64,000 nucleotides of DNA from Rhizobium halophilum (GCF_021648825.1 NZ_JAKJHS010000003.1:124001-188000); one strand, 5' to 3'; positions 1-11,034 are shown, counted from the first letter of the stretch. Notes: generated by a model from the sequence alone, not told the origin. Translations and numbers: made by a program.

Positions 1-352
1 GCTCCCGCTCGATATCGGCACCGTCTTCGATGTAAAGGCGATTGACCTGCTTGCCGGCATCACCCGTCTGCGCCGTTACCAGAGTATTGCCGAGCATGTC
101 CTTGGCGTGAGCCACGACTTCCTCGATCGACTTCGCCAGGCGTACGCCACCCTTGGCGTCAGGTCCAAGCTCCTTGAACTTGCCCTTGCCGCGGCCGCCG
201 GCGTGGATCTGGCTTTTGACCACGTAGAGCGGACCCGGCAGGGACTTTGCAGCTGCCTCGGCCTCCTCGACCTTCATGATCGCCACACCTTCGGCAACCG
301 GAGCGCCATAACCCTTGAGCAGAGCCTTGGCCTGATATTCGTGGATGTTCAT
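1..352 (-). CDS. sucC: Succinyl-CoA synthetase (ADP-forming) beta subunit, N-terminal part
   Basis: The first 117 codons of sucC run off the left edge of the window. The product starts [16 protein letters not shown], the typical SucC opening, and continues into the ATP-grasp domain with a basic, glycine-rich stretch ([14 protein letters not shown]). SucCD makes succinate and ATP/GTP from succinyl-CoA in the TCA cycle. It lies 29 bp downstream of mdh on the same strand, the mdh-sucCD order usual in rhizobia, so co-transcription from the mdh promoter is likely. The C-terminal two thirds are outside the window. Confidence 0.95.
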   Translation of the reverse strand, partial: MNIHEYQAKALLKGYGAPVAEGVAIMKVEEAEAAAKSLPGPLYVVKSQIHAGGRGKGKFKELGPDAKGGVRLAKSIEEVVAHAKDMLGNTLVTAQTGDAGKQVNRLYIEDGADIERE

Positions 353-381
353 CAGCGTTTCCTTGGATGTAGCTGGCGCGA

Positions 382-1511
<1,130 letters not shown>

Positions 1512-2672
1512 TCAGGAATTGTACTTCTGGCGATGCAGGGCCGCATAATCCTGGCTCTGCATCTCGAACAACCGCGACACTGTCCGATCGAATTCGAAGC
1601 CTTCCGTGCCACGCCGCTCCGTCAGAAGGTCCTCCGGCGCCACTGCCGCCGAGATGTAGACTCGGATGGCATTGTCATAGAACGTATCCACGAGATTGAT
1701 GAAACGTTTCGTCTCGTTCCGCTTTTCCGGACCAAGCGTCGGCACGTTCTCAACAAAGATGGAGTCGTACCGCTTCGCGATCGCGAGGTAATCGGCCGCT
1801 CCTAGAGGCTTCTCGCAGAGATCGGCGAAGCCAAAACGCGCAACCCGCTCCGTCGCCGCTGGCACTGCAATCGTTCGACCTTTCCGCGGCACCTCCGCCG
1901 GCCCAGCCCGATGCCCATCTGTCACCTGATGCCAGGTCGCTTCCATCACAGCGTCAGCCTGCGGCCCAAGGGGTGTAATGTAAACCGGCAGATTGGCGAG
2001 CTTCTCCATCCGGTAATCCGTCGGTGAGTCCAGCGTCACCGTATCCACATGTTGCCGCAGTATCTCGATGAACGGAAGAAACAGGCCACGGTTGAGGCCA
2101 TCCTTGTAAAGGTCCCCAGGCTCGACATTGGAGGTGGCGACCAGGGTGCAGCCAAGGGAGAAAAGTTCGTTAAACAATCGCGCGAGGATCATTGCATCGG
2201 TGATGTCCGTCACCGAGAATTCGTCGAAGCAGAGGAGTTCGGCGTCGGCAAAAAGCGCGGCAGCGACAGGCGGAATGGGATCGGCTTCCCGGGTGTCGCC
2301 GTTCTTGAGCCTCACCCGATGCTCATGAACACGTGAATGAACGTCGGCCATGAACTCATGGAAATGTGCCCGCCGCTTCTTATCGGTGGCGGCCTTCTTG
2401 AAGAACATCTCCATGAGCATGGTCTTGCCACGCCCGACACTGCCATGGATGTAGAGACCACGGACCGGCTCCGGCCGCGCGCCGCTTTTGGCAAAGAGCC
2501 ACCCGAGCGCGCTTTTCTTCTTTGCCGGCCGTCGGTCGCGCAAATCACTCAGAACGCGATCAAGTTTGGACGCAACCTCCAACTGCCCTCGGTCCGGCGT
2601 CAACCGACCGCTCTCCGTCAGCGTCTTCAACTCTTCGACGACGCTGTGGGTATAGTTTGGGACAGCTTCCAT
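1512..2672 (-). CDS. zapE: Cell division protein ZapE (AFG1-like ATPase)
   Basis: A 386-residue P-loop ATPase of the AFG1/ZapE family. Walker A (HGSVGRGKTML) lies near residues 76-86 and Walker B (LLCFDEFSVTD) near 145-155, followed by the family's ATSNVEPGDLYKDGLNR block. In E. coli, ZapE associates with the Z-ring and modulates FtsZ; the mitochondrial relative AFG1/LACE1 is linked to turnover of respiratory-chain proteins. The position beside mdh-suc is common in Rhizobiales. The start at 2672 gives MEAVPNYTHSVVEELK, and I see no better one downstream. Confidence 0.9.
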   Translation of the reverse strand: MEAVPNYTHSVVEELKTLTESGRLTPDRGQLEVASKLDRVLSDLRDRRPAKKKSALGWLFAKSGARPEPVRGLYIHGSVGRGKTMLMEMFFKKAATDKKRRAHFHEFMADVHSRVHEHRVRLKNGDTREADPIPPVAAALFADAELLCFDEFSVTDITDAMILARLFNELFSLGCTLVATSNVEPGDLYKDGLNRGLFLPFIEILRQHVDTVTLDSPTDYRMEKLANLPVYITPLGPQADAVMEATWHQVTDGHRAGPAEVPRKGRTIAVPAATERVARFGFADLCEKPLGAADYLAIAKRYDSIFVENVPTLGPEKRNETKRFINLVDTFYDNAIRVYISAAVAPEDLLTERRGTEGFEFDRTVSRLFEMQSQDYAALHRQKYNS

Positions 2673-2714
2673 GAAGGTGGAGGCGCTCCTTGGCGATCGG
2701 CTGCTTTGGATCGA

Positions 2715-3242
2715 TCAGCGGCTCAGGCTGACGGGCTGACCAGAGTTCGTCGTGCCGTCAAAGCGGTTCTCTGCTGTCTTGTAGACCCGTCCGATGACGT
2801 TGCCCGCACGGTCCTTGAACTGCACCATCTTTCCAGAGACCTCCCAGGACCCCATCGCGGTCAGTTCGCCTGCACAACCACGGGTTCCTCCACGCGATCC
2901 ACTGCCGAGGTTGGTGAGCGTCAGGAACATGTCGCAGGATGCGCCGGCATTGGACACACGCCAGTTTCCGACCATCTGCTCCTTGGTAACGTCCAGAGCC
3001 GACGTAGGTGCGGCCGAAGCATTGGGGTCAAGCGACGCGGTTTCCTGCGCCGGAGCGGTTGGGAACTGGCTCGCGCCCGCCGCCGGCGGCAGCTGACCCG
3101 ACTGCACCGAAGGAACCGGCTGCGCCTGCAGCGGTGCGGGCTGCGACGGAAGATCGTTGTACGGATTATAAGAGGTGCGCTGGCAACCGGCGAGGGAGAC
3201 GGCGACCATCAAGCCGGCGGCGACATACCTGAACTGCATCAT
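2715..3242 (-). CDS. Omp19-like outer-membrane lipoprotein (AprI/Inh protease-inhibitor fold)
   Basis: A 175-residue lipoprotein. A short signal peptide ends in the lipobox SLAGC with the lipidated cysteine at residue 20. A Pro/Gln/Ala-rich linker (about 25-80) follows, then a C-terminal beta domain of the AprI/Inh metalloprotease-inhibitor type. The end ([16 protein letters not shown]) closely parallels Brucella Omp19, a surface lipoprotein that inhibits proteases. The two cysteines in the mature domain (SCDMF and RGCAGE) fit the disulfide of this fold. Function in this organism is inferred from the family. Confidence 0.85.
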   Translation of the reverse strand: MMQFRYVAAGLMVAVSLAGCQRTSYNPYNDLPSQPAPLQAQPVPSVQSGQLPPAAGASQFPTAPAQETASLDPNASAAPTSALDVTKEQMVGNWRVSNAGASCDMFLTLTNLGSGSRGGTRGCAGELTAMGSWEVSGKMVQFKDRAGNVIGRVYKTAENRFDGTTNSGQPVSLSR

Positions 3243-3413
3243 CTACTCCGATCGTTTGCTGCACCCGGTGCTAGTGATGAAAGACGGCGGAATTATCGCG
3301 CAAGGCTGCGCCGAATCAACCGTGTAGTGTTCCCCGTCCTAGCATCACCTGCTTACGACGGCAAAAATGGTACAGCCGGCACCGACATCAACCGCGGCGG
3401 TACCGGAAATTCA

Positions 3414-4193
3414 CTATACGCGGCGCTCGACCATCATCTTCTTGATCTCGGCGATCGCTTTGGCCGGGTTAAGGCCCTTCGGACAGGTCTGCGCGCAGTT
3501 CATGATCGTGTGGCAGCGATAAAGCCGGAAGGGATCCTCGAGATTGTCGAGGCGCTCACCCTTGGCTTCGTCGCGGCTGTCGATCAGCCAGCGGTAGGCC
3601 TGCAGCAGGACGGCGGGTCCGAGATAGCGGTCGCCGTTCCACCAGTAGCTCGGACAGGACGCAGAACAGCAGGCGCAGAGAATGCACTCGTAGAGGCCGT
3701 CAAGCTTCATGCGATCTTCGTGGCTCTGCTTCCATTCTTTAGCCGGCGGCGGCGACACGGTCTTGAGCCACGGCTCGATCGAGCGGTGCTGCGCGTAGAA
3801 GTTGGTCAGATCCGGCACGAGGTCCTTCACCACCGGCATGTGCGGCAGCGGATAGACCTTCACCGTCCCGTTGATGTCGTCCATGCCCTTGGTGCAGGCC
3901 AGCGTGTTTGCCCCGTCGATGTTCATCGCGCAGGAGCCGCAGATACCTTCGCGACAGGAGCGACGCAGCGTCAAGGTCGGGTCGATGTTGTTCTTGATGT
4001 AGAGAAGGCCATCGAGAACCATCGGGCCGCAGTCGTCGATATCGACATAGTAGGTGTCGATCCGCGGGTTCTGGCCATCGTCCGGATTCCAGCGATAGAT
4101 CCGGTACTCGCGAACATTCTTCGCGCCTTCCGGCTTCGGCCAGACCTTGCCCTCAGTCATCTGAGAGTTCTTGGGAAGAGCGAGTTCAACCAT
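3414..4193 (-). CDS. sdhB: Succinate dehydrogenase iron-sulfur subunit
   Basis: A 259-residue SdhB, the electron-transfer subunit of respiratory complex II. The N-terminal plant-type ferredoxin domain carries the 2Fe-2S ligands in [12 protein letters not shown]. The C-terminal domain carries the 4Fe-4S and 3Fe-4S ligands in [12 protein letters not shown] and [17 protein letters not shown]. It is the last gene of sdhCDAB, 18 bp after sdhA. No clean terminator is visible in the 171 bp that follow. Confidence 0.97.
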   Translation of the reverse strand: MVELALPKNSQMTEGKVWPKPEGAKNVREYRIYRWNPDDGQNPRIDTYYVDIDDCGPMVLDGLLYIKNNIDPTLTLRRSCREGICGSCAMNIDGANTLACTKGMDDINGTVKVYPLPHMPVVKDLVPDLTNFYAQHRSIEPWLKTVSPPPAKEWKQSHEDRMKLDGLYECILCACCSASCPSYWWNGDRYLGPAVLLQAYRWLIDSRDEAKGERLDNLEDPFRLYRCHTIMNCAQTCPKGLNPAKAIAEIKKMMVERRV

Positions 4194-4211
4194 GTCCGGT
4201 TCCTCTCAAAA

Positions 4212-6065
4212 TCAGTAGACGCGGGCCTTGGGCTCGATCTTGGCGGGATCGATGCCTTCCGCAATGAGATCGGTGTGAACCGGGCGGTAGTCCAACTTCA
4301 CGTCGCCCGCCTCGTTGACCCAGGCTAGAGTATGCTTGCGCCAGTTCACGTCGTCGCGGCCGCCGAAGGGACCCTCGGTGTAGTCCTCGCGGGCATGCGA
4401 TCCACGGCTTTCCTTGCGCGCCTCGGCGCCGTAGACCGTGGTGATCGCGTTCGCCATCAGGTTTTCCAGCTCGAGCGTCTCGACAAGGTCGGAGTTCCAG
4501 ATCATCGAGCGGTCTGTGACCTTCACGTCCTTCAGTTCGCCCCAGATCGCCGACATCCGCCGACAACCGGACTCCAGCGACTCCTGTGTGCGGAACACCG
4601 CTGCGTCTTCCTGCATGGTCCGCTGCATCTTGTCACGCAGCACAGCCGTAGGAGTGCCGCCATTGGCGCTCCTCAGGCGGTCGAAGCGGTCCATGATCTT
4701 GTCGCAGGCGGCGGTGTTGAGCGTCGGGACGGGTGCCGCGCGGTCGATGACCTGGCCGGCGCGTATCGCAGCCGCACGGCCAAAGACCACGAGGTCGATC
4801 AGCGAGTTTGACCCGAGGCGGTTGGCACCGTGAACCGATGCGCAGCCGGCTTCGCCGACAGCCATGAGACCCGGCGCGATCCGCTCCGGGTTGTCGCTGT
4901 CCGCATTCAGCACTTCACCCCAGAAGTTGGTCGGGATCCCGCCCATGTTGTAGTGAACGGTCGGCAGAACCGGGATCGGCTCGCGGGTCACATCGACGCC
5001 GGCGAAGATCTTCGCGCTTTCGGAAATGCCGGGCAGGCGCTCGTGCAGAACCGCCGGATCCAGGTGATCCAGATGCAGGAAGATGTGGTCCTTGTTCTTG
5101 CCGACACCGCGGCCTTCACGAATTTCCATCGTCATGCAGCGGGACACCACGTCACGCGATGCGAGGTCCTTCGCCGAAGGTGCATAGCGCTCCATAAAGC
5201 GCTCGCCTTCGGAGTTGACGAGATAGCCTCCCTCGCCGCGCGCACCTTCCGTGATCAGACAGCCTGAGCCGTAGATCCCGGTCGGATGGAACTGAACGAA
5301 CTCCATGTCCTGCAAGGGCAAGCCGGCGCGGGCAATCATGCCGCCGCCGTCACCGGTGCAGGTGTGCGCTGAGGTTGCCGAGAAGTAGGCGCGGCCATAA
5401 CCACCGGTCGCCAGCACCACCATCTTTGCGGCGAAGCGATGGATCGTGCCGTCGTCGAGGTTCCATGCCACGACGCCGGTGCAGCGGCCGTCTTCCGACA
5501 TGATCAGGTCGAGCGCGAAATACTCGATGAAGAATTCGGCGTTGTTGCGCAGCGACTGGCCGTAGAGCGTGTGCAGGATCGCGTGGCCCGTGCGGTCGGC
5601 GGCAGCACAGGTGCGCTGCACCGGTGGGCCGGCGCCGTAGTTCTGCATGTGGCCACCGAACGGCCGCTGGTAGATCTTGCCTTCCTCATTACGCGAGAAG
5701 GGCACGCCGTAATGTTCGAGCTCGTAGACCGCCTTCGGCGCTTCCATGGCGAGATATTGCATGGCATCGACGTCGCCGAGCCAGTCGGAGCCCTTGACGG
5801 TGTCGTAGAGGTGCCACTGCCAGCTGTCCGGCGTCATATTCTGCAGCGAGGCGGCAATGCCGCCCTGAGCCGCCACCGTGTGCGAACGTGTCGGGAAGAC
5901 CTTCGTGATGCAGGCCGTCTTGAAGCCCTGTTCGGCCATCCCGAGCGTTGCTCGAAGCCCGGCCCCACCGGCGCCCACGACGATCACGTCGTAGGAATGG
6001 TCGACATAGGTATAGGCCTTGCCGGCCTGAGATGTCCCTTGGGCGATGGGAGTGATCGATGCCAT
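4212..6065 (-). CDS. sdhA: Succinate dehydrogenase flavoprotein subunit
   Basis: A 617-residue SdhA. The dinucleotide-binding motif [11 protein letters not shown] lies near residues 30-40, and SHTVAAQGG contains the histidine that binds FAD covalently. The active-site segments HPTGIYG and RGEGG and the late [13 protein letters not shown] block are present. It oxidises succinate to fumarate and passes electrons to SdhB. The start at 6065 lies 7 bp after sdhD, so the operon is tightly packed. Confidence 0.97.
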   Translation of the reverse strand: MASITPIAQGTSQAGKAYTYVDHSYDVIVVGAGGAGLRATLGMAEQGFKTACITKVFPTRSHTVAAQGGIAASLQNMTPDSWQWHLYDTVKGSDWLGDVDAMQYLAMEAPKAVYELEHYGVPFSRNEEGKIYQRPFGGHMQNYGAGPPVQRTCAAADRTGHAILHTLYGQSLRNNAEFFIEYFALDLIMSEDGRCTGVVAWNLDDGTIHRFAAKMVVLATGGYGRAYFSATSAHTCTGDGGGMIARAGLPLQDMEFVQFHPTGIYGSGCLITEGARGEGGYLVNSEGERFMERYAPSAKDLASRDVVSRCMTMEIREGRGVGKNKDHIFLHLDHLDPAVLHERLPGISESAKIFAGVDVTREPIPVLPTVHYNMGGIPTNFWGEVLNADSDNPERIAPGLMAVGEAGCASVHGANRLGSNSLIDLVVFGRAAAIRAGQVIDRAAPVPTLNTAACDKIMDRFDRLRSANGGTPTAVLRDKMQRTMQEDAAVFRTQESLESGCRRMSAIWGELKDVKVTDRSMIWNSDLVETLELENLMANAITTVYGAEARKESRGSHAREDYTEGPFGGRDDVNWRKHTLAWVNEAGDVKLDYRPVHTDLIAEGIDPAKIEPKARVY

Positions 6066-6072
6066 GGCGGGA

Positions 6073-6453
6073 TTATCCTGCGAATGCGATTTTCAGGACG
6101 GCGACGAGACAGAGACCGCCGATCAGTAGCGAAAAGAAGGCGTTGAGCACGAGGCAGAGCAGCTTCATGCTTTCCGAATGGACGTAGTCCTGGATGACCT
6201 CTTCCATGCCGAGACGCATGTGGATCACGCTCGCGATCACCGTCAGCGCATTGATCGTCGCGACGAAGGGATTGGCAAGCGCGCCGACGACTTCTGCGTA
6301 GGGCCGTCCGACATACATCACCAGGAAGACGACGTAGAAGAGAAGCAGCGGAACAAGGGCGACGGAGGTGGTCCGGACTTTCCAGAAATGATCCGTTCCG
6401 CTTTTGGCTGAACCGAGACCACGGACCTTGCCGAGGGGTGTGCGCATGTCCAT
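6073..6453 (-). CDS. sdhD: Succinate dehydrogenase hydrophobic membrane anchor subunit
   Basis: A 126-residue membrane protein with three predicted transmembrane helices, one of the two anchors of complex II. The segment [21 protein letters not shown] fits the SdhD helix that contributes the haem-b ligand and part of the quinone site. It lies 12 bp downstream of sdhC and 7 bp upstream of sdhA. Family length and position agree. Confidence 0.93.
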   Translation of the reverse strand: MDMRTPLGKVRGLGSAKSGTDHFWKVRTTSVALVPLLLFYVVFLVMYVGRPYAEVVGALANPFVATINALTVIASVIHMRLGMEEVIQDYVHSESMKLLCLVLNAFFSLLIGGLCLVAVLKIAFAG

Positions 6454-6465
6454 GACTGTTCCTCC

Positions 6466-6858
6466 TCAGCGAACCACGAGAACAACGATCCAGACGAGGA
6501 TCGTAAGGCCGACGGATGCGGCAAGATTGGCCTTGGCGAGCATGGTGGAGAATTCCTTTTCGAAGCCATAGCCGAGGTCCCACATGATGTGGCGAAGGCC
6601 GCCGAGAAGGTGGTGAAGCAGCGCCCAGGTGTAAGCGAACAGGATGATCTGCCCGACCAGCGACCCGAAAAGTCCGTTGACCTGGTTGAAGCTTTCCTCA
6701 CCGGAGGCAGCGGCAATCAGCCACGCCGCAACAAGGACCGTGCCGAAATAGAGTGCCGCACCAGTGATGCGGTGCATGATCGACATGGCCATGGTGGGGA
6801 TGAATTTGTAAACCTGCAGATGCGGCGACAGGGGCCGGTTTTTTGTCACGTTCGCCAT
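6466..6858 (-). CDS. sdhC: Succinate dehydrogenase cytochrome b556 subunit
   Basis: A 130-residue SdhC with three transmembrane helices. It starts with the family signature RPLSPHLQVYKF, followed by MSIMHRITGAALYFG (quinone-site Ser/Arg region) and the histidine-rich ALLHHLLGGLRHIMWD, which includes the haem-b axial histidine. It is the first gene of sdhCDAB. The promoter should lie in the 267-bp gap shared with the divergent gene at 7126. Confidence 0.95.
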   Translation of the reverse strand: MANVTKNRPLSPHLQVYKFIPTMAMSIMHRITGAALYFGTVLVAAWLIAAASGEESFNQVNGLFGSLVGQIILFAYTWALLHHLLGGLRHIMWDLGYGFEKEFSTMLAKANLAASVGLTILVWIVVLVVR

Positions 6859-7093
6859 CAGGACCTCACGGCTTCGAAGCGTCTACGGGCCTTCTACCCG
6901 TCATGCCGAAGAAATGTGCATTGCATCAATCGGCGTGTGTAAAGCCCGATATACACTACGACAAGCGATTTCAAACGGATTTCAAATTTAAATCGATTGG
7001 GGTCGAAACCTTCAATCTCCACCTCTTCCGCCCGGCGGTTAACCAAACTCCGGATTCGCCCCACAGCCATGAGGACTTCCTAGAGTCACTGTG
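6859..7093. promoter_or_regulatory. Divergent promoter region, sdhCDAB / small secreted protein
   Basis: A gap between divergent genes containing an AT-rich stretch (about 6945-7000). On the minus strand a TTGAAA-like -35 near 6968-6975 and a TATATC-like -10 near 6948-6953 could serve sdhC; their spacing of about 15 bp is short, so this is tentative. A TTAACC half-site lies near 7040, ahead of the full CtrA-type site listed separately. Confidence 0.35.
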
Positions 7094-7108
7094 TTAACCT
7101 TCCGTTAA
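7094..7108 (+). promoter_or_regulatory. CtrA-type binding site
   Basis: A perfect TTAA-N7-TTAA motif (TTAA CCTTCCG TTAA), the full consensus for the alphaproteobacterial cell-cycle regulator CtrA. It ends 17 nt before the ATG of the downstream gene. CtrA control is inferred from the motif only. Confidence 0.6.
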
Positions 7109-7125
7109 CGCTTGAGCTGGAGGTC

Positions 7126-7479
7126 ATGATGACCGGAAAACCATTCATCGTGGGTGCACTGGCATCCGCAGTCGCGCTGGCCGCGGCCTATCCCGTTTTT
7201 GCCGGAAACGGCTGGAACAGCTCCTCGCATGGTTTCGGCTACCGCCACTACGACGGGGGTGGCTCTTCCGTTGGCTATTCCGGCCCCGTCACCCATGTTC
7301 GCCGCGTTGGCACGTTCAGTCGTTCGGTCTGGGTGTTTCATCGCGACCGGGCAAGAGTGCCCGCACCGGTTCTCGCGCCAAAGGCCACCATCACCCACGT
7401 CGACAGCAACCTGAGGGTTCAAGGTGCGGCAAGTGCGTGTTCCTACGAAGCTGGCGTCTGCGTTATCCGCGGCAACTAG
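7126..7479 (+). CDS. Small secreted protein of unknown function
   Basis: A 117-residue protein with a clear Sec signal peptide (hydrophobic stretch at residues 8-24, cleavage likely after PVFA). The mature part is rich in Gly/Ser/His/Tyr, then basic (RSVWVFHRDRARVPAP), and ends with a Cys pair in ACSYEAGVC that could form a disulfide. I do not recognise a family. The start ATG follows the ribosome site GGAGG at proper spacing. A perfect CtrA-type site lies just upstream, which hints at cell-cycle-timed expression of an envelope protein. It converges with the methyltransferase gene; the two stop codons share the palindrome CTAG. Confidence 0.75.
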   Translation: MMTGKPFIVGALASAVALAAAYPVFAGNGWNSSSHGFGYRHYDGGGSSVGYSGPVTHVRRVGTFSRSVWVFHRDRARVPAPVLAPKATITHVDSNLRVQGAASACSYEAGVCVIRGN

Positions 7480-8120
7480 CTGAACTGCCACACCGTGGTC
7501 TTCTTGACCTCGCTGTCTTCAAGGGCACGCGTGACCGGCACCTCATAGGTCGCAGCCACCTTCAAGCAGTTTTTCGGAAGATAGCTCCGTCCGGGATCGC
7601 CAACCAGGACAACCACGTCTTGTCTCGCCAGTTGCTGGAACCATGGCACGAGCAGATCGGCGAGACTACGGTCATAGAACACGTCGCCGGCAAGAACTAC
7701 GTCTGCCTCCACGGCGCGGCCAATCCAGTTCTCCGACCTGAACTCCACTGTCACCGCATTCGCCGCCGAATTCAAGGAGACGGCATGGGAGCTCCAGGGA
7801 TCGATATCCGCCCCGAAAACCTTGGCTGCCCCTGCCAGGCACGCCGCTATCGCGACCAGCCCCGAGCCGGTCGCAAAGTCCAGCACACGCTTTCCTCGCA
7901 CCGTTTCCGGATGATCGAGGATGTATCGGGCCAACCCTTGGCCGCCGGCCCAGGCAAACGCCCAGAACGGCGGCGGCAGACCGATTGCCTCCAGTTCCTC
8001 CTCTGTCTTATGCCAGAGGTCATGCGCCTCGTCGGCGAGATGCAGCCGGATCTCCGGCACATGCGGCGGCGCCTGCAGCGTGGTATTGGCAAGGATGAAG
8101 CTGCGCGGATCCGTCTTCAC
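7476..8120 (-). CDS. METTL20-like class I SAM-dependent protein lysine methyltransferase
   Basis: A 214-residue methyltransferase. The SAM-binding motif VLDFATGSGLVAIAA lies about residues 80-95, and the post-motif DPGRSYLP matches the bacterial relatives of METTL20 (ETFB-KMT). An Agrobacterium member of this family has been reported to methylate the electron-transfer flavoprotein beta subunit and ribosomal protein L7/L12. The start is uncertain: GTG at 8120 (chosen) or TTG at 8123. An ATG at 8130 is out of frame. It is the last gene of the tsaD-gpsA-YciI-EVE cluster. Confidence 0.8.
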   Translation of the reverse strand: MKTDPRSFILANTTLQAPPHVPEIRLHLADEAHDLWHKTEEELEAIGLPPPFWAFAWAGGQGLARYILDHPETVRGKRVLDFATGSGLVAIAACLAGAAKVFGADIDPWSSHAVSLNSAANAVTVEFRSENWIGRAVEADVVLAGDVFYDRSLADLLVPWFQQLARQDVVVLVGDPGRSYLPKNCLKVAATYEVPVTRALEDSEVKKTTVWQFS

Positions 8121-8126
8121 CAAAGC

Positions 8127-8567
8127 TCATTCCGGCGAACGAGGCGGGTTCTCCAACCCACCGAGGCGGCAGATCTCGAGGTATTCTTCATCCGTCACCG
8201 GCTGTACAGACAGTCGCATGGATGTCACCAGCGACATCGCCTCGAAGTTCGGGTTCGCCTTGATGTCCTTCAGCGTCACCGGCTTCGGCATATCGCATAC
8301 GGCTCGAATGTCGACACAGTCCCAGCGCGCGTCATCCCCCGCGGTCGAATCTGGATGGCTGAGCGCGCAAACCTCAACGATCCCCACGATCTCCAGCCCC
8401 TCGTTCGAGTGGTAGAAGAAGCCCTTGTCGCCAAGCTTCATCGCGCGCATGTTGTTGCGGGCCTGATAGTTGCGGACGCCCGTCCACTCCTCGCCGGCGT
8501 CGGCTTTCGCCTTCTGCATTTCCCAGGACCAGACATTCGGCTCGGACTTGAAAAGCCAGTATGCCAT
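8127..8567 (-). CDS. EVE domain protein
   Basis: A 146-residue single-domain EVE protein (PUA-like fold), similar to thymocyte nuclear protein 1. It opens with the characteristic MAYWLFKSEPNVWSW and contains GVRNYQARNNMRAMKLGDKGFFYHS, here split by the family's conserved RNYQARN core. EVE domains bind modified bases in nucleic acids, but the substrate here is unknown. The start is supported by GGAGG about 10 nt upstream. It lies between the YciI-like gene (4-bp gap) and the METTL20-like gene, which it nearly abuts. Confidence 0.9.
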   Translation of the reverse strand: MAYWLFKSEPNVWSWEMQKAKADAGEEWTGVRNYQARNNMRAMKLGDKGFFYHSNEGLEIVGIVEVCALSHPDSTAGDDARWDCVDIRAVCDMPKPVTLKDIKANPNFEAMSLVTSMRLSVQPVTDEEYLEICRLGGLENPPRSPE

Positions 8568-8571
8568 CGCT

Positions 8572-8865
8572 TCAGGCCTCCGGCTTGTTGAAGACCCAGT
8601 TGTAGGGCTTCACCTCGACCTTCTCGAAAAGGCCCGCCTGATAATATGGATCCGCCTCGGCAAGCGCTCTCGCGGCAGCCATGTCTTCCGCTTCAACGAT
8701 CACGAGGCTGCCGTTCGGCTTGCCGTCGTCGTCCAGGAAGGGTCCCGCCATCTTCAGCGTACCCTCGGCATTGAGCCTGTCGAGGTGATCGAGATGCGCC
8801 GGACGCGTCTCCATCCGCACGCTCAGATGGCCGGGCTTATCCGTGCAAAGGAAGGCAAAAAGCAT
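8572..8865 (-). CDS. YciI family protein
   Basis: A 97-residue YciI-like protein (dimeric alpha-beta barrel fold). It has the family features: an N-terminal strand and KPGHLSVR, the central RPAHLDHLDRL, GPFLDDDGKPNGSLVIVEA, and DPYYQAGLFEKVEVKPYNW near the end. Some relatives are dehydrochlorinases or putative peroxidase-like enzymes; the physiological role is generally unknown. AGGAG lies upstream of the ATG at 8865. It is 19 bp downstream of gpsA and probably co-transcribed. Confidence 0.9.
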   Translation of the reverse strand: MLFAFLCTDKPGHLSVRMETRPAHLDHLDRLNAEGTLKMAGPFLDDDGKPNGSLVIVEAEDMAAARALAEADPYYQAGLFEKVEVKPYNWVFNKPEA

Positions 8866-8884
8866 TGAATCGTCTCTCCTTGAA

Positions 8885-9868
8885 CTATTCGGTCGTGATC
8901 GGGCGCGTCATCAACTGCTCGACAGCGGCTTGGATGGAAAGCTTACCGCCAATGATGTTGGCAACAGCATTGGTGATGGGAAGATCGACGCCCTGCCTCT
9001 TCCCGAGCTCGGCTGCAATCGACGCCGCGAAGGCTCCCTCGACCAGATCCGGGCTTTCCCCAGCGTCCTGCCTGCCCAGTGCGATCCCGTAACGGAGATT
9101 GCGCGACTGATGACTGGTGCCGGTCAGGACGAGATCGCCAAGCCCGGAGAGCCCGCGCACCGTTTCTGCCCGTCCTCCCATGCGCTCCACGAGACGCGAC
9201 ATTTCGGCCAGTCCACGCGAAACAAGTGCCGCCCGCGCAGATTCACCAAGCCCTGCCCCTTCGACAATCCCGCAGGCGATCGCCAGCACGTTTTTCAGCG
9301 CCCCCCCCAACTGCACGCCGCTTCGATCATCTGAGGGATAGAGCCTGAACGTCCGGGTCGAAAGGGTCTGCGCAAGCGTCTCCGCAACGCTGGCGTCCTT
9401 GGCGGCAATCGTCATTGCCGTCGGCAGCCCTCGAGCGATGTCTGCGGCAAATCCCGGACCACTCAAAGCTGCTGCAAAATGATGCGGAAGCTCTCGTTCG
9501 AGCGCCTCTGTCAGAAGTAAGCCGGACCCGCGCTCCAGTCCCTTGGCACAGGTGATGACGGCCGCGTCGTCGGCAAGGTAAGGTCCATAATAGCGAGCAG
9601 CATCCGACTGCGCCTGGGAGGGCATGGCAAAGAGCACGAATCCTGCTTCGGAAACAACGTCCGGTTCCGCCGAAAACTCAAGTGCGTCCGGCAGCGGCAC
9701 GCCCGGCAGCGCCGCATCGTGCGTTCGCAGGTCGCGTAGGTCGGCCATCAGAACTGGGTTGCGACCTAAAAGAATTACTTGCAGGCCGTCCTGCAGGGCC
9801 ATGACCGTGGCAAGAGCGGTGCCGAAGGCCCCTGCTCCGATGACGACCACGTTCTGCCGCTTCCTCAT
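8885..9868 (-). CDS. gpsA: Glycerol-3-phosphate dehydrogenase (NAD(P)+)
   Basis: A 327-residue GpsA that reduces dihydroxyacetone phosphate to sn-glycerol-3-phosphate for phospholipid synthesis. The N-terminal Rossmann motif is [12 protein letters not shown] (residues 7-18). The catalytic lysine segment [14 protein letters not shown] and the substrate-binding [14 protein letters not shown] are present. The start ATG overlaps the stop codon of tsaD (ATGA), indicating translational coupling. The frame is open further upstream inside tsaD, but that part is a shadow. Confidence 0.96.
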   Translation of the reverse strand: MRKRQNVVVIGAGAFGTALATVMALQDGLQVILLGRNPVLMADLRDLRTHDAALPGVPLPDALEFSAEPDVVSEAGFVLFAMPSQAQSDAARYYGPYLADDAAVITCAKGLERGSGLLLTEALERELPHHFAAALSGPGFAADIARGLPTAMTIAAKDASVAETLAQTLSTRTFRLYPSDDRSGVQLGGALKNVLAIACGIVEGAGLGESARAALVSRGLAEMSRLVERMGGRAETVRGLSGLGDLVLTGTSHQSRNLRYGIALGRQDAGESPDLVEGAFAASIAAELGKRQGVDLPITNAVANIIGGKLSIQAAVEQLMTRPITTE

Positions 9869-10962
9869 GCCTTCGCTCCCCGCTTTCCCGACCCGAGGAC
9901 GGTCTGGGCGCTGCTGTCCAGCGGCCAGCGCGACCGTGGCTGCACGTCCAGCGGATCCGGTGGAAGCTCGCCCGCCATACGCTCGAGCCCCGCCCAGGCG
10001 ATCATCGCTGCGTTGTCCGTGCAAAGCCGCATGGGAGGTGCGATGAACCGGAAGCCATGCTCGAGGCACAGCGCCTGCAATGTGCGGCGGATTTCCTGGT
10101 TGGCGGCAACCCCACCGGCGACCACGAGCGCCGGCTGCACATCGACAGCCGCATATTCGGTGCGGAAGCGCGCAAGTCCTCGGCCGATCCGGTCCTGCAG
10201 CGTCCGCGAGATCGCCTTCTGAAAAGATGCGCAGATATCGTCGACGTCCTGATCGCTCAGCGGGGCGATTGCCGTGGCAGCTTGCCTCACGGCCGTCTTG
10301 AGCCCGGAGAAGGAAAAGTCCAGCCGCGCCTCGCCCACCAGCGGCCGCGGCAGCTTGAACCGATCCGGGTTGCCACGCAGTGCCGCCTGCTCGACGGCCG
10401 GACCTCCCGGATACGGCAGTCCCAGCAACTTGGCCGTCTTGTCGAAAGCCTCGCCGAGCGCGTCATCGATGGTCGTCCCCCAGCGTTCATACTCCCCGAC
10501 CCCGCGCACCAGGATGAGTTGCGTGTGGCCACCGGAGACGAGCAGCATCAGGTAGGGAAACGCAAGTCCGTCAGTCAGTCGCGCGGTTAGCGCATGGCCC
10601 TCGAGATGGTTGATCGCGAAGAGAGGCTTGCCGGTGACCCGGGCGATCGCCTTGCCGGTCATCAGCCCGACGAGCAGCCCGCCGATCAGGCCGGGCCCGG
10701 ACGTGGCGGCCACGGCATCGATTTCCGACAGGGAGACCTTCGCCTGCACCAGCGCCTCCTCGACCAGCCCATCCAACGCCTCCACATGCGCTCGCGCAGC
10801 GATCTCCGGTACTACGCCGCCGAAGGCGCTATGCTCCTCGAGTTGCGACAAAACGACATCCGAGAGGATCTCACCTCGCCCGTCGGCGTGCCGGCATACT
10901 ACGGCGGCTGCAGTTTCGTCGCAGCTTGTTTCGATCCCGAGAATGCGGAGAAGGGACGCCAT
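9865..10962 (-). CDS. tsaD: tRNA N6-adenosine threonylcarbamoyltransferase TsaD
   Basis: A 365-residue TsaD (Kae1/Gcp family) that transfers the threonylcarbamoyl group to A37 of ANN-decoding tRNAs. It starts [18 protein letters not shown], has the metal-binding HLEGH motif near residue 110, and the ASHSP-fold blocks SGGHTQL and [11 protein letters not shown] chose the ATG at 10962; a TTG at 10992 would add ten residues. It heads the tsaD-gpsA-YciI-EVE-methyltransferase cluster and is divergent from hemC, 72 bp away. Linkage with mtaB elsewhere in the window is functional only: MtaB acts on the t6A product. Confidence 0.96.
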   Translation of the reverse strand: MASLLRILGIETSCDETAAAVVCRHADGRGEILSDVVLSQLEEHSAFGGVVPEIAARAHVEALDGLVEEALVQAKVSLSEIDAVAATSGPGLIGGLLVGLMTGKAIARVTGKPLFAINHLEGHALTARLTDGLAFPYLMLLVSGGHTQLILVRGVGEYERWGTTIDDALGEAFDKTAKLLGLPYPGGPAVEQAALRGNPDRFKLPRPLVGEARLDFSFSGLKTAVRQAATAIAPLSDQDVDDICASFQKAISRTLQDRIGRGLARFRTEYAAVDVQPALVVAGGVAANQEIRRTLQALCLEHGFRFIAPPMRLCTDNAAMIAWAGLERMAGELPPDPLDVQPRSRWPLDSSAQTVLGSGKRGAKA

Positions 10963-11034
10963 GAGCCTATCGTTGATTGCGGGAGTGGACAAAGCCGGTT
11001 ACCAAGGCCTCCGGTTAACAATGGACGAAAGCGG

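Noticed and set aside
2337-4328. 663-codon plus-strand open frame across the Omp19-like gene and sdhB
   Set aside because: Antisense shadow of strongly conserved minus-strand genes in GC-rich DNA; the product has no family features.
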